Positions 7,063-16,522 of a stretch of DNA of 64,000 nucleotides are shown here, in pieces. The DNA is taken from the NCBI RefSeq assembly GCF_029633825.1, contig NZ_CP090646.1, positions 12,683-76,682 of the forward strand, read 5' to 3'. How positions within the stretch are numbered: the stretch's first letter is position 1; the number at the start of each line of letters is the position of its first letter. Under the pieces are notes generated by a model that ran no database searches, was not told the DNA's origin, and saw only the letters and a list, made by a program, of their open reading frames with translations. The position numbers and the translations under genes are program-made. The stretch is from Burkholderia contaminans. Its GTDB lineage: Bacteria; Pseudomonadota; Gammaproteobacteria; Burkholderiales; Burkholderiaceae.

Positions 7063-7632
7063 ATGATGACAACCAACATGGCGACGACACGTCTGAAGCC
7101 GAAGCAGTTTGACGCGCTTGTGATGAAATCGAGAATGAAGGAAGACGCGGTAGCGATCGCGCGCTCGGTGTTGGTCGAGGGCCGCGGCTATGCCGAGGCG
7201 GCGGAAGAGCATGGGCGTAAGCGCCAGTACGCATACCAAGTTGTTACGCGCCTGCTGGCTCTCGAAGAGCCGCAGATGCACACCTACACGGGGTCTCCGG
7301 AGGTCTTCGTGCAGATCGACCTGATCGTAGAGCGGCACAAGGGACGCAAGATGCTGACGCGCAAGCAGTTCAATGCGCTCGAAAAGTTGTCGATGCTTGA
7401 GCCGCACTCGCTCGAACTAGCGAAAGGCGTGCTGGTCGATGGCGTCGAGAACATCGAGCTGGCGAAGAAGAACAACATCGCCCGGCATCTTCCGTGGCAG
7501 GCATCCCAGCGGCTGATGAAGCGATTCGATCCGTCAATGGAGGACACGCGCGTCTACAGGGGGCCGGCGGAAATGTTCGAAGAGATCGACGCGCTTATCA
7601 AGGGGCACGGTGGCAAAAAGGAGGCGGTATGA
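7063..7632 (+). CDS. Tandem KorA/TrfB-domain transcriptional regulator
   Basis: A 189-aa protein built of two copies of a KorA/TrfB-like DNA-binding domain. The first is LKPKQFDALVMKSRMKEDAV...LVEGRGYAEAAEEHGRKRQYAY (about residues 11-60); the second LTRKQFNALEKLSMLEPHSL...LVDGVENIELAKKNNIARHLPW (about residues 103-150). In IncP plasmids a single such domain recognises TTTAG half-sites and represses replication and transfer promoters. Two domains in one chain could bind a dyad as a monomer. The start is uncertain among ATG codons at 7063, 7066 and 7078. It overlaps the next gene by 4 bp. Confidence 0.75.
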   Translation: MMTTNMATTRLKPKQFDALVMKSRMKEDAVAIARSVLVEGRGYAEAAEEHGRKRQYAYQVVTRLLALEEPQMHTYTGSPEVFVQIDLIVERHKGRKMLTRKQFNALEKLSMLEPHSLELAKGVLVDGVENIELAKKNNIARHLPWQASQRLMKRFDPSMEDTRVYRGPAEMFEEIDALIKGHGGKKEAV

Positions 7633-8216
7633 GCAAGGAGCAGTACAAGTCTTCGTCCGGCCGGTACAAGTCTATGTTCGAGCGTGTCGCGCATCAGTTC
7701 AACGATGGCGCAAACTTCGCGCGCTGCAATATCCGTATCCGCAAGCCGCAAGCGCATATCGTATTCGGACGCCAGCATCTTGACGACGGCAAGCTGCCGT
7801 TTGAACTTTCGACGGACGATGCTCTGAAGATGTGGAAATGGGCATACGAATGGCTTTCCATCGACTCGTCCAAGCAACCCGTGTTTGTTAGCAGTGCGCG
7901 CCAGTCGGCTCGCCTCCGAGTGGAACACGATAGCGGCGTTATGGTTCTTGCGTATGAAGCGATTCCTACGGTCGACGGCCTGACCGTGTTGTTGGGAAGT
8001 ACGTGGATTCCGCCGGAGTTCTTCGAGAGCCTGGTACGTGATGTGGCGGCTGAGCTGGAGGCGAACGCCGTGCAGATTGTTTCCGTTGACCGCAATGTGA
8101 TGGTGCTGCAACCCGGCGCTTCGGATGCGGACGTAATTGCACGCTTCAGGGAGGCTGCTTCGCATGGACGGCCGGTGTTAGTCGCTCCCGTCGCAGATTC
8201 GAGCGACACTGAATGA
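7629..8216 (+). CDS. Hypothetical protein coupled to the KorA-like regulator
   Basis: A 195-aa soluble protein with a strong AAAGGAGG site and a 4-bp overlap (ATGA) with the regulator. The middle section is beta-rich (VFVSSARQSARLRVEHDSGV, LTVLLGSTWIPPEFFESLV). No family recognised. Tight coupling suggests a shared task or shared control. Confidence 0.6.
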   Translation: MSKEQYKSSSGRYKSMFERVAHQFNDGANFARCNIRIRKPQAHIVFGRQHLDDGKLPFELSTDDALKMWKWAYEWLSIDSSKQPVFVSSARQSARLRVEHDSGVMVLAYEAIPTVDGLTVLLGSTWIPPEFFESLVRDVAAELEANAVQIVSVDRNVMVLQPGASDADVIARFREAASHGRPVLVAPVADSSDTE

Positions 8217-8237
8217 CGACACCGAAGAGGCCGCCAC

Positions 8238-8525
8238 GTGATCGAATACAACCTGAGCGCGCTAGATAAGGCGCTGATCGAACACTTCCACGCGCAAGCT
8301 GGTGTAAGCGGCTTCGATGGCGTTTCGTCGCTTTCGCAGACCGATCGAGGCGTGCTGGCCGTCGCGGATTTGGTTCGCCGGCAAACAGTGGTGCAGGTCT
8401 GCGAATCCTTGCATCTGAATGGCGAGGACGCTGCACGTCTCTGGTTCCATCTGTCCGACTTCGAGCCACCTCTATCTGACGGTGAGGCGCGATCGGCGCT
8501 CAACGAGTTGGTCAAAGCAAGGTGA
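8238..8525 (+). CDS. Hypothetical protein (95 aa)
   Basis: Starts at GTG (MIEYNLSALDKALIEHFHAQ). The region RQTVVQVCESLHLNGEDAARLWFHLSDF resembles a helix-turn-helix-sized helical domain, but no clear motif is visible. It is part of a run of closely packed small genes from 7063 to 9129. Confidence 0.5.
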   Translation: MIEYNLSALDKALIEHFHAQAGVSGFDGVSSLSQTDRGVLAVADLVRRQTVVQVCESLHLNGEDAARLWFHLSDFEPPLSDGEARSALNELVKAR

Positions 8526-8530
8526 CACCC

Positions 8531-8749
8531 ATGAACAAGCGAGCCGTCGTGCGGGCAGCACGCCTGTACTCGATCGCAGTCGTCGCACTGATGGACAATG
8601 GCGGCGCAGAAACGGCCGAGGAAATCGCTGTTGTGCAGGCGGCGGCTGACGCAGCAAGGGCCAAGCTCGATGCAATGCGGCTGAGGCTTGGCGATGTGCG
8701 ATCGATTCGGGACTGCATCGCACTGGCGAAAGGAATGGAGGGCCAGTGA
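8531..8749 (+). CDS. Hypothetical protein (72 aa)
   Basis: A small helical protein beginning MNKRAVVRAARLYSIAVVAL. The ATG at 8531 has AAGG 8 nt upstream and is preferred to the GTG at 8522. It overlaps the next gene by 4 bp (GTGA). Confidence 0.5.
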   Translation: MNKRAVVRAARLYSIAVVALMDNGGAETAEEIAVVQAAADAARAKLDAMRLRLGDVRSIRDCIALAKGMEGQ

Positions 8750-9129
8750 GCGAGTGCTCCATGAAGGCTGCGGCGCGGCCGTGTCCATCATGCCCGTGGC
8801 GCGTTGACCAGGATGCTGGCGACATTCCGAATTTCAGTCTCGCGCTGGCTGAATCCCTGGCGGGTACGTGCCCCGACGAGCGCGGCATCGGGCCGGACTT
8901 CGGTGCGTCGTTTTTCGCGTGCCATCAGTCGAAGCTAGGCAGCGAAATCCCTTGCGCTGGCTGGCTCGCGATGGTCGGCCACCGCCATCCACGCGTGCGG
9001 ATGGCCGTTAGGCGCGGGAGCATATCGCCCGACGCGCTTACGCCCGGCGAGAACTGGCCCGAGCTACACGACAGCTATCCCGACGTGCTTGCGAAGCTGC
9101 GTGCGACGTGCGGCAACGAGGAGTGGTGA
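8746..9129 (+). CDS. DUF6283-like cysteine protein
   Basis: A 127-aa protein with the signature PCPSCPWRVDQDAGDIPNF near residue 12 and a second conserved part SFFACHQSKLGSEIPCAGWL near residue 55, the pattern of the DUF6283 family. The CxxC and the later cysteines could bind a metal. Family function is unknown. GTG start with GGAGG at 8738-8742. It closes the operon of small genes before the convergent transglycosylase. Confidence 0.65.
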   Translation: MSECSMKAAARPCPSCPWRVDQDAGDIPNFSLALAESLAGTCPDERGIGPDFGASFFACHQSKLGSEIPCAGWLAMVGHRHPRVRMAVRRGSISPDALTPGENWPELHDSYPDVLAKLRATCGNEEW

Positions 9130-9151
9130 GACTTTTCGGGAATGCCGAGGG

Positions 9152-9643
9152 TTATTGATTTGCCATCGGCCCGGTGGTCGTTGCCCCGCCCTGCAACCTC
9201 ATGAGCTGCCCGTAGATCTTCCGTGCATACGCGTCACGCTTGCTCGGTGTGACGGCGTTGTACGCACCAATGGCCGTCCAGTTGTAGCCGAGCTGCGCAA
9301 TGTTCTGCGCCATGATCCACGTCCCCACATACGCGTTCTTGCAGGCGTCTAGTAGGTCTTCTTCCCCGATGCCGTATTGCTTCAGCCGCGGAAGCCAAGA
9401 CGAGTTGATTTGCATCAGGCCAATGTCGCGCGAGCCGTTGGTGTTTTTCGAAACGACGCGTGGCCGCATTCCTGATTCCTGCATCGCGACCGCTCGCGCC
9501 AGCGACGTCGGCACGCTCCAGTAGTTCGCGGCGTCGTCCAAGCAATCCGCCCTGGCCGCCGGCAGCGAAGTTGCCCAAAGCATTCCCATCCCGATCGTCA
9601 TCACGGCCGCCCGGAGCAGCCGATCGTTCAGACGGTCTTTCAT
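9152..9643 (-). CDS. pilT: Lytic transglycosylase of the pilus cluster (PilT/VirB1-like)
   Basis: A 163-aa exported SLT-family protein: signal peptide to about residue 32, then VAMQESGMRPRVVSKNTNGS with the catalytic Glu, GLMQINSSWLPRL and YNWTAIGAYNAV. It would cut peptidoglycan to let the thin pilus pass, as R64 PilT does. Unlike R64, it is encoded divergently just upstream of pilL rather than inside the pil operon. AGGAAAAAG lies before the ATG. Confidence 0.85.
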   Translation of the reverse strand: MKDRLNDRLLRAAVMTIGMGMLWATSLPAARADCLDDAANYWSVPTSLARAVAMQESGMRPRVVSKNTNGSRDIGLMQINSSWLPRLKQYGIGEEDLLDACKNAYVGTWIMAQNIAQLGYNWTAIGAYNAVTPSKRDAYARKIYGQLMRLQGGATTTGPMANQ

Positions 9644-9992
9644 CTCTTTTTCCTCATTAGACGTCTACCAAAAGTGCATAAAGGGTTCAGGAAACATGCA
9701 CTTATGCCGTTATCCCTTTACGGCATGGCGGACTGTTCCTTGAGGCACTAGCTGACCCTTGCCGCCCGACTCCCCGAGGTCTCACCTCCCCGAAGCGCTC
9801 CCCCGAGTTGGCGGCTATCCCGGCGCGTATCAAGCAGTGCCCGACCCTTTCCGATACAAATGCGTCTTTTAGGCCACTAAAAGCTATCTTTTAGTGGTCG
9901 GTATGATAGCATTTCGTTGTCGGCAGGTGCTATCTCGCCGCTGGTGTGGAGTCGGGCTTAGCCGTGTCCCTTCAACGAAAAAAAGGAATGCA
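9644..9992. other. Divergent control region between transglycosylase and pilL
   Basis: No gene was seen here. The stretch contains AAGTGCAT (from 9672) and its complement ATGCACTT (to 9704), then a TGCCGT...ACGGCA dyad, and the perfect 10-bp dyad at 9874-9897. Promoters for both directions probably lie here. Confidence 0.6.
9874..9897. promoter_or_regulatory. Perfect dyad CCACTAAAAG-CTAT-CTTTTAGTGG before pilL
   Basis: A 10-bp perfect inverted repeat with a 4-nt spacer, 96 bp before pilL. It shares the CTAAA...TTTAG core with dyads at 3986 and 46715. It is a strong candidate operator for the pilus operon; the KorA-like protein at 7063 is one possible ligand. Confidence 0.6.
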
Positions 9993-10487
9993 ATGAGGAA
10001 GCTATTGGTAGCGCTCGCTCTGGTACCGGCGTTCAGCCAGGCCGCGCTTGTCATCGAGGGCGGCCCGGCGCAGAGCGCGCCGCAACCCGCATCGAGCAAT
10101 TCGAGCGCCCCTGTCGTGAAAGCCGCGAACCCGGCTGCTTCGAGCGTTACCACTGCGCCAGCTCCGGCCGCTGGTGCCGCCGTGTCGGCCGCAACGCCCG
10201 AGCTGCAGGGTTTCGTTGTTGCCCCGCTTTGGGAGGCGACGCCGGCCGATCAGACGTTTCAAGGGCTCTTCGCTCGTTGGGGCAAGCAAGCGGGCTGGAC
10301 GACGTTTTGGGAAGTCGGGCAGGACGTTCCCGTTGTCGCCTCGTCACCGTTCTCTGGCTCGTTCACCGATGCGGTTCAGGCAGTGCTCGATACCACGTTG
10401 AGCACGGATTTGCCGGTGCATCCGTGCTTCTACACCAACAACGTGGTGCGCGTGCTTCCGACGAGCACTGAATGCAATCCCAAGTGA
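9993..10487 (+). CDS. pilL: PilL/TcpQ-domain pilus protein
   Basis: A 164-aa exported protein: signal peptide MRKLLVALALVPAFSQA, an Ala/Ser/Pro-rich linker to about residue 70, and a C-terminal TcpQ-type domain (TFQGLFARWGKQAGWTTFWEVG, FSGSFTDAVQAVLDTTLSTD). Such proteins work with the secretin in type IVb pilus assembly. R64 PilL is longer; this is a compact form. AAGGA precedes the ATG. First gene of the pil operon. Confidence 0.8.
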   Translation: MRKLLVALALVPAFSQAALVIEGGPAQSAPQPASSNSSAPVVKAANPAASSVTTAPAPAAGAAVSAATPELQGFVVAPLWEATPADQTFQGLFARWGKQAGWTTFWEVGQDVPVVASSPFSGSFTDAVQAVLDTTLSTDLPVHPCFYTNNVVRVLPTSTECNPK

Positions 10488-10500
10488 CCAAGGCACGCAC

Positions 10501-12273
10501 ATGAAAGCACAACGATTCGTCCTCTACCCTCTTCTCTCGTCGCTCGTCCTGTCCGGGTGCGTTTCGCCGCAGCTCACTCAATCCACGAACAAATTCGTTA
10601 CGAACGCGGGTGCAGAGACTGACACGGCATCGCGCAGTCTCATCAGCCAGATCACGAATGGTCGTGAAGAGCGGCGTAAAAGCGCATTTGTCGATCACCC
10701 CTATCTCGCCGGCAAGAGCGTAGCTCTGCCGCCGAGCGCAACGCTTCCGCTTCCGTTGCAGCGCGGCGTCAAGGTCAAACTGGTTTTTCCGAATAAGCGC
10801 GTCAACCTGCCGGTCGCTGCTGAGCAGATCACGCTTGCGACCAAGATCCCCGTTGTCATCTCGTCCGACGTCTACCTGCCGGCCAACGCGTTGCTTCCGC
10901 GCACGCAGAAGCTGGACGATAGCCCCAGCGGCGGCAACGGGCCGGTTCCCCCGGTTATGCCGGCCGGCCCCGGCCGTCTCGCGTCCGGCCCCCTGCCCGC
11001 CCTTTCGAGCGTGACGGGGGGCGGGGGGTTGGTCTCGTCCGGCTACTCCGGGCAAGACTCGCCGCAAGAGGTCGAGATTACGCAAGACGAGATGCCGCTC
11101 AACCAGATTCTTGACCTGATGACGACACGCATCGGCGTGAATTGGGAGTGGGACGCAAAGAAGGGTGTCATTCGCGTCTATCGCATGCTGACGAAAACGT
11201 GGCTGCTGCCGGTTCGGCCTTCGAGCATGAGCTATTCGACCGACCAGATCAACAACACCGCGCTGTCGAACAACCAGAATGCTTTGCAAAACCAAGGGCA
11301 GGACAAGGCGGCCCTGAAGAGCGAGGCTCAGAACGTCAATGAAATCACGTCGATCCTCAACGATGTGCAAACGGTGATGACCCGATCGGGATCGGTCAGC
11401 GGAAACATTTCGCAAGGCACCATCACTATCACCGACACGAAGGATGCAGTTGAACGAGCGGAATCGATCGTCAACTTCCATCGCGCTTTGCTTTCCAAGA
11501 TGGTCGCGGTCCATATGCGGCTCGTTCAGGTGACGTTGAACGATACAGGGCAACTCGGCGTTGACTGGCAGGCTGTCCTGACGAAAGCTTTGAACAAGGT
11601 TCCGGGCTTCATCCTCACGTCTGCGTCACCGATCTCGCTCGTTTCCGCGAACGCCGGAGAGCTGGGTGCGAAGATCACCTCCGGACAGTTCAGTGGCACG
11701 CAGGCGGCAGTGAAGGCGCTTGCCGAATTGGGGAATACGGCATCGTCCGATGACATTCCTCTCGAAGTGCAGAACCGTCACACGCACTACTACAACAACC
11801 GCGTTCGCTTCTCCTACGTTTCGCAAACGACCCCCGCGACGGCAACGGCGGGCGGTACTGGTGGCATTCCTGGTGTCACGACGGCCCAAGATCAAGTCGG
11901 CCTGAAGATGCTGGTGTATGCGAGCGTCACGAATAACAACTCGGTCGCCGTAACGGTTTCGCTCGATACGTCGGTGTTGCAGAGCATTCAGCCGTTCACG
12001 TCGGGCTCCGGTTCGAATCAGCAGACCGTCCAGCTCGTCAATACGACCGGGCAAGGTCTCTCTACCGACGCGATCATCCGGAACGGGGCAACAACCGTGT
12101 TGACGGTGTTCGATTCGAACACGGCGCAATACGATCGACGTACGCTCGGCCATAACATTCCGCTGCTCGCCGGCGGATCGGTCAATGCTTCGCGCACGCG
12201 TACCGCAACGCTGCTGGTCATGAGCGCGACGATCAAGGACACGGACGCCGGACAGCAAGGGCCAGCGCAATGA
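10501..12273 (+). CDS. pilN: PilN outer-membrane secretin lipoprotein
   Basis: A 590-aa lipoprotein with lipobox LSGC (Cys20). The C-terminal half (VAVHMRLVQVTLNDTGQLGV at about residue 336 to the GHNIPLLAGG segment near residue 552) is the secretin beta-domain typical of R64 PilN; the N-terminal half holds the STN-like part QITLATKIPVVISSDVYLP. It forms the outer-membrane channel for the thin pilus. It overlaps pilO by 4 bp. Confidence 0.9.
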   Translation: MKAQRFVLYPLLSSLVLSGCVSPQLTQSTNKFVTNAGAETDTASRSLISQITNGREERRKSAFVDHPYLAGKSVALPPSATLPLPLQRGVKVKLVFPNKRVNLPVAAEQITLATKIPVVISSDVYLPANALLPRTQKLDDSPSGGNGPVPPVMPAGPGRLASGPLPALSSVTGGGGLVSSGYSGQDSPQEVEITQDEMPLNQILDLMTTRIGVNWEWDAKKGVIRVYRMLTKTWLLPVRPSSMSYSTDQINNTALSNNQNALQNQGQDKAALKSEAQNVNEITSILNDVQTVMTRSGSVSGNISQGTITITDTKDAVERAESIVNFHRALLSKMVAVHMRLVQVTLNDTGQLGVDWQAVLTKALNKVPGFILTSASPISLVSANAGELGAKITSGQFSGTQAAVKALAELGNTASSDDIPLEVQNRHTHYYNNRVRFSYVSQTTPATATAGGTGGIPGVTTAQDQVGLKMLVYASVTNNNSVAVTVSLDTSVLQSIQPFTSGSGSNQQTVQLVNTTGQGLSTDAIIRNGATTVLTVFDSNTAQYDRRTLGHNIPLLAGGSVNASRTRTATLLVMSATIKDTDAGQQGPAQ

Positions 12274-13595
12274 TCAGCGAAATCAACGGGAAAAAACTCG
12301 CCTTCGGGATGGAATGGCGGCTGCTTGTTGAATCGGGCTCGTATGCCACGATCGCGGCGAGGCGAGCCCGCGAGATGCGATCGCCACTGCTTTGGCACGC
12401 GGACAAAGCGGACTACGCTGGGTTTCTGCCGAAGTCGGATTCGTCCGCTTCGCAGGCTGGGCAGATCTTCGCCGCTGCCGCCGCGTTTCTTCGTGTACCG
12501 GGGCTTCCCGATGATGCCCTGCTGCTGATCCGGACACCTGACGACAAGATTTCTCTCATCGGTGTGCGGCAGCGCAGGCCGTTGCGTCGCTTCGATCAAA
12601 TCGGCCTGACCGAGCAGCAGGCCCATGAGCTGTATATCGAGTTCGGCAAAAAATGCGGTGAATCCGGGTTTGCGGTCGTGGGTGAAACGAATCTGTCGTT
12701 CGTTGGCGAGGCAACGCCGCTTACGCTCGCGGAGCTGGCGGAACATGCAGACAGCACTTGTCTGTTGAAGCCACCAAGCCGATCGGCGCTCTACAAGAAA
12801 GTCGCCGTCGCCATCGTCGCTGTCGGCGTGCTGGCAGTTATGGCGCCGAGGGCTGCTGACTACTTCTTTCCCCCTGACCCGGTTGCGACGAAGACGCCGA
12901 CGGAGTTGTACGCGGATAGCCTGAAGGCGCACGCACTCGATCCCGTCGTAAGGGCAAGCGATTTCTCGTCGTGGTACGACTGGATACGATCGCTCACCAC
13001 CATGTACGGTGGATGGTCTCTATCCAAAGTGTCGTGCAAGTTCAGTGCTCCTGGCTCGCAGGGCGGATCGTACCAAGCGTGGGATGGGCGCGCGCAATGC
13101 GCTCTCACCTACGACCGAGACTTGAAGAGCTACGCGACGAATCAGACCTTCATCGCAGCCGCTCCGAAGGAATACGCATCGAGCGCTACGTATCTCCCAA
13201 CGGCAGACCAGATGATCGTCAATGCGTCGCCGCAAGCGGTCAAGAAGGTAACGCTGAATACGGTCTTGACGTCAGCAGGTACGGCCGCCGATCGGCAGAT
13301 GCGTTTCACGTCGACGCTGCAATCGGCAAGCCAGCTCGTCAAGAAAGCGTCGCTCAATGATGCCGAGGCGTTTCTCATTCCTCCCGGTGTCCAGCCCGCA
13401 GGAGTCGCGGCAGTCGCCTACAAGGCGTCGCACTGGACGATCGAGGGCGCATCTCACTTCGTGAAGCTGCTTTCTGATTTTCCCGCATACGCGACGTTGA
13501 GCAAGGCGGAGCTGACGATCAACAAATCCACCAGCGCTTCCGACGACACGCCATATCAGATTTCGATCGAGGGCGAAGCCATCACACGCAACTGA
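12270..13595 (+). CDS. pilO: PilO-type pilus assembly protein
   Basis: A 441-aa protein with a cytoplasmic N-terminal domain, one membrane span near residues 173-192 (KKVAVAIVAVGVLAVMAPRA) and a periplasmic C-terminal half. Order, size and topology match R64 PilO, an inner-membrane component of the type IVb pilus machine. Start overlaps the pilN stop (ATGA). Confidence 0.85.
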   Translation: MISEINGKKLAFGMEWRLLVESGSYATIAARRAREMRSPLLWHADKADYAGFLPKSDSSASQAGQIFAAAAAFLRVPGLPDDALLLIRTPDDKISLIGVRQRRPLRRFDQIGLTEQQAHELYIEFGKKCGESGFAVVGETNLSFVGEATPLTLAELAEHADSTCLLKPPSRSALYKKVAVAIVAVGVLAVMAPRAADYFFPPDPVATKTPTELYADSLKAHALDPVVRASDFSSWYDWIRSLTTMYGGWSLSKVSCKFSAPGSQGGSYQAWDGRAQCALTYDRDLKSYATNQTFIAAAPKEYASSATYLPTADQMIVNASPQAVKKVTLNTVLTSAGTAADRQMRFTSTLQSASQLVKKASLNDAEAFLIPPGVQPAGVAAVAYKASHWTIEGASHFVKLLSDFPAYATLSKAELTINKSTSASDDTPYQISIEGEAITRN

Positions 13596-13602
13596 GACCA
13601 CT

Positions 13603-14520
13603 ATGAAGACCAGACAAACCACTATCGCAGCCGCCGCGCTTTGCATGCTGATCGGTGTGCCGCTCGCCGCATCGGCGTCGCCGTCGCTCAACCTGCCGCT
13701 TGGCCAGAAAACATCCGCCACCGCTCAGCAAGCGCCCGTTGGCCCGGTGCCGAAGGTGGTCGCTTCAACGCCGCCTGGACTCGGTGCGCCGACGAGCGCT
13801 CCCCCAGCTCCCGCCCCGGCACCGGCCACGAAGCCGGCTTTCGCCGCACCGCAGCCGCCGGTTGCGTCTGCGCCCGTCCAAGTGGCAAAGGCCAGCACCA
13901 CGACGCTGGTTGCGGCGCAAGAACCTGCCAAGACTGTCGCATCGGTAGCCGCGCAGGAACCTGCCAAGACCGTAGCACCGCAACCCGGCGTTGATCGTGC
14001 GCCGTCGCTGGGTGATTGGGAGGATCTGTACCAGCGAAAAGCCTATCAGGCCCAGCTCGCGACGTTGAAAGGCAGTGAGTCGACGGTTGCTCCGCAAGGT
14101 GCGCAACAGGCCATGTTGCCGCCTCTTCCGCCGCCGAATCAGCAGGGTATCGCTCAGCTTGGCGACGCACCCGAGAAAAAGACCAATCGGCGGTTCAGCG
14201 CTGCGTGTCCTGACGACAACAAGCCGTGCTTCTTCTCCGTGTACGGCGTTCACGTCGACGGAGGCGAAAACAATTTCCGCGGCCAGCTCGCGATCAACGG
14301 CCGCGTCATCTCAGTCTACAAGGGCAAGAAGTTCGAGGGGTACACGATCACCGACGTGTCCGACTCGGCGCTTACGGCGACGAAAGGGCGAGCCCGCTAC
14401 GTGTGGCCGCTCTATGCGCAGGGTGATTTCGAGGCCGATCCGCGTCCGCTCGAAGCGGCTCGACCGCAAGCACCGACGCCGGGGTTCCCGGTGATTCCCA
14501 ACAACCCCTACATGCGCTGA
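13603..14520 (+). CDS. pilP: PilP-type pilus assembly protein
   Basis: A 305-aa exported protein: signal peptide to about residue 25, a long Pro/Ala-rich linker (about 45-125) containing two copies of AAQEPAKTVA, and a C-terminal domain ACPDDNKPCFFSVYGVHVDG...VYKGKKFEGYTITDVSDSAL. PilP links inner-membrane parts to the secretin. Position between pilO and pilQ supports the call. Confidence 0.85.
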   Translation: MKTRQTTIAAAALCMLIGVPLAASASPSLNLPLGQKTSATAQQAPVGPVPKVVASTPPGLGAPTSAPPAPAPAPATKPAFAAPQPPVASAPVQVAKASTTTLVAAQEPAKTVASVAAQEPAKTVAPQPGVDRAPSLGDWEDLYQRKAYQAQLATLKGSESTVAPQGAQQAMLPPLPPPNQQGIAQLGDAPEKKTNRRFSAACPDDNKPCFFSVYGVHVDGGENNFRGQLAINGRVISVYKGKKFEGYTITDVSDSALTATKGRARYVWPLYAQGDFEADPRPLEAARPQAPTPGFPVIPNNPYMR

Positions 14521-14523
14521 GCC

Positions 14524-16470
14524 ATGCAGATCCAATTCCCGAAGCTGTTCTCGCGCTTTGCGCGTCGTCGCGGCGAGGAAAAGGCGAATGTGCCCGTCGA
14601 CGCTCCGGCCACGCCGGCCGTGGCGTCGACTCGCCAGTTCTCGCGCGTGGTGGTGGCAGAGGACGCAGGCGACGATCGAGCCATGCGGCACGGTGAGTAT
14701 GTCGTCGCGTCTCAAGAAGTGATTCAGACTGCAGATCTGCCCGAGTTCCGTCGCACTATCCAATCGACGGTAATTCGCGCCGAGTATCGGCAATCCATCT
14801 GCCCGATCCAGATTTCCGGCGATCAGTTCGCAATCGTGCTGACGCGGAACATGCTCAATACCGAAGTGGTTGATGAGGTGTACTCGGAGCTTCAGAAGCA
14901 GCACCGTCCGCATATTCCGGCGATCTACGTTGCAACGCAATCTGTCGTGTCTGAGCTGGCACGCGCGGAGAGCGGCAGTAACGCAACGCGCGTACGCAGC
15001 TCCGATCGAGATAGCCCGCTGTTCAAGCTCTTTGTCGAGATTGTCGACTTCGCACTCGATAACGGCGTATCCGACATTCACATGAAACTGAAGCTCGATC
15101 GCGAGTATTCGCAAGTCGGATTCCGCATGGACGGCAACGTGATCCGACCGAGAAAGTTTCGCATGACGACCGACCAGATGCAGCGCATGCTCGGCTTCAT
15201 GTACTCGTTCAAGGGCAACTCAACCACAACCAGTAGCTACAGCGTCACCTTGGCGCTGCAATGCCAGCTCGAAGAAGTCATATCGGGGCAGTCGCTTAGC
15301 TTCCGATGGGCTCAGTTGCCGACCCACAAGGGGCTGAAGGTTGTGCTGCGGGTTATGAAGGTCGACGTGAACGATGCATACACCTCTGTAGGGATGCAGC
15401 CGAACGGGGCGGGTCTTCCGCCCTATCAGGAGCGGGCGATCATGCGTGAGCTGTATACGGACGGCGGTGGATGGGTATTTTCCGGGCGCGTTAACTCCGG
15501 CAAGTCCAAGTTTCTCCAAACGCTGATCAATCTGATGCCCCCGTACTACGAGATCAATTCGGCAGAAGATCCGATCGAGTATTTGCACAACCACGAAGGT
15601 TCGAATCAGCATTCCGCGTCGCGTGGTCTCAACGACGATGAGGGTTCGGATGCGTTCGCGTCTTTCAAGCTCCAGAACAAGCGAACAGACCCCGACGTGA
15701 CGGTGATTTCGGAACTGCGAGACCCCAGCACAACGGGCGCATTTCGCGATGCTGTGCTGGCCGGTCAACGCGGTTTCACGACGATTCACGCACCGAGCGC
15801 CCTTGCAATTCCCAATCGCTTGATGAGTGAAGAGTTCGCCCTGGCCCGCGACATTGTCACGCTTCCTGGCTTCCTGAAGATGATGGTTCACCTCGCGCTC
15901 GTCCCGAAGACTTGCCCGATATGCTCGCTGTTGGCGACCTCGCATGAAACGTCCGGTTTCCTGCGATCGGTGATCGAGAGTCATAGCGGCGACTCGGCAG
16001 TTGCGACGATCGCGGCCGAATCACTGCGGATTGCGAATAGCGAATTCCTCGCACGTCTTGAGCATCTTTTCCAAATCGATGTGAGCAAGATCCGAGTGCG
16101 GAATCCGATCGGCTGCTCGCACTGCGCGCGTGAAGGTGTCCCGGAGCTGAACGGTATCCGTGGGCGCACCCTGATCGCTCAGATCATCGAGCCGTCCGAT
16201 GACATGATGCGCTTAGTGCGCGACGCAAGGAGCATCGAGCTGCTGCACTACTACCGCTCTCTCCGTGTTGCCGGATTCGACAGCGATAACTCCGATGGCA
16301 AGTCGCCGCTTGAAATCTCGATGTACAAGGTTTCGCTCGGAGAAATTTGCTTAACAGAAGCCGAGAAGCGATTCCAGTCGATCGACGCTTACGAGCACGA
16401 CCTGAAGCGACTCATGCACCGATCGTCCACGACGCACATAACCGCCGGCAACCTCGAAGTGGTTGCGTAG
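14524..16470 (+). CDS. pilQ: PilQ assembly ATPase (GspE family)
   Basis: A 648-aa secretion-type ATPase. Walker A GRVNSGKS lies at about residues 321-328, the Asp box INSAEDPIEYL near 340, the Walker B-like VTVISELRDPSTTGAFRDAV near 394 and the HIS box FTTIHAPSA near 420. A CPICSLL...CSHCARE cysteine pair (about residues 465 and 540) fits the zinc-binding part of GspE/PilB. It powers pilin polymerisation. The protein is longer than R64 PilQ, mainly at its N-terminus. Confidence 0.9.
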   Translation: MQIQFPKLFSRFARRRGEEKANVPVDAPATPAVASTRQFSRVVVAEDAGDDRAMRHGEYVVASQEVIQTADLPEFRRTIQSTVIRAEYRQSICPIQISGDQFAIVLTRNMLNTEVVDEVYSELQKQHRPHIPAIYVATQSVVSELARAESGSNATRVRSSDRDSPLFKLFVEIVDFALDNGVSDIHMKLKLDREYSQVGFRMDGNVIRPRKFRMTTDQMQRMLGFMYSFKGNSTTTSSYSVTLALQCQLEEVISGQSLSFRWAQLPTHKGLKVVLRVMKVDVNDAYTSVGMQPNGAGLPPYQERAIMRELYTDGGGWVFSGRVNSGKSKFLQTLINLMPPYYEINSAEDPIEYLHNHEGSNQHSASRGLNDDEGSDAFASFKLQNKRTDPDVTVISELRDPSTTGAFRDAVLAGQRGFTTIHAPSALAIPNRLMSEEFALARDIVTLPGFLKMMVHLALVPKTCPICSLLATSHETSGFLRSVIESHSGDSAVATIAAESLRIANSEFLARLEHLFQIDVSKIRVRNPIGCSHCAREGVPELNGIRGRTLIAQIIEPSDDMMRLVRDARSIELLHYYRSLRVAGFDSDNSDGKSPLEISMYKVSLGEICLTEAEKRFQSIDAYEHDLKRLMHRSSTTHITAGNLEVVA

Positions 16471-16522
16471 CCGATTAAGCGTGATAGCGGATACATCAGG
16501 GAATTCACCGGAATAGATAACT

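Noticed and set aside
10363..11553. 396-aa minus-strand frame inside pilN
   Set aside because: Shadow of the secretin gene, without domain character.
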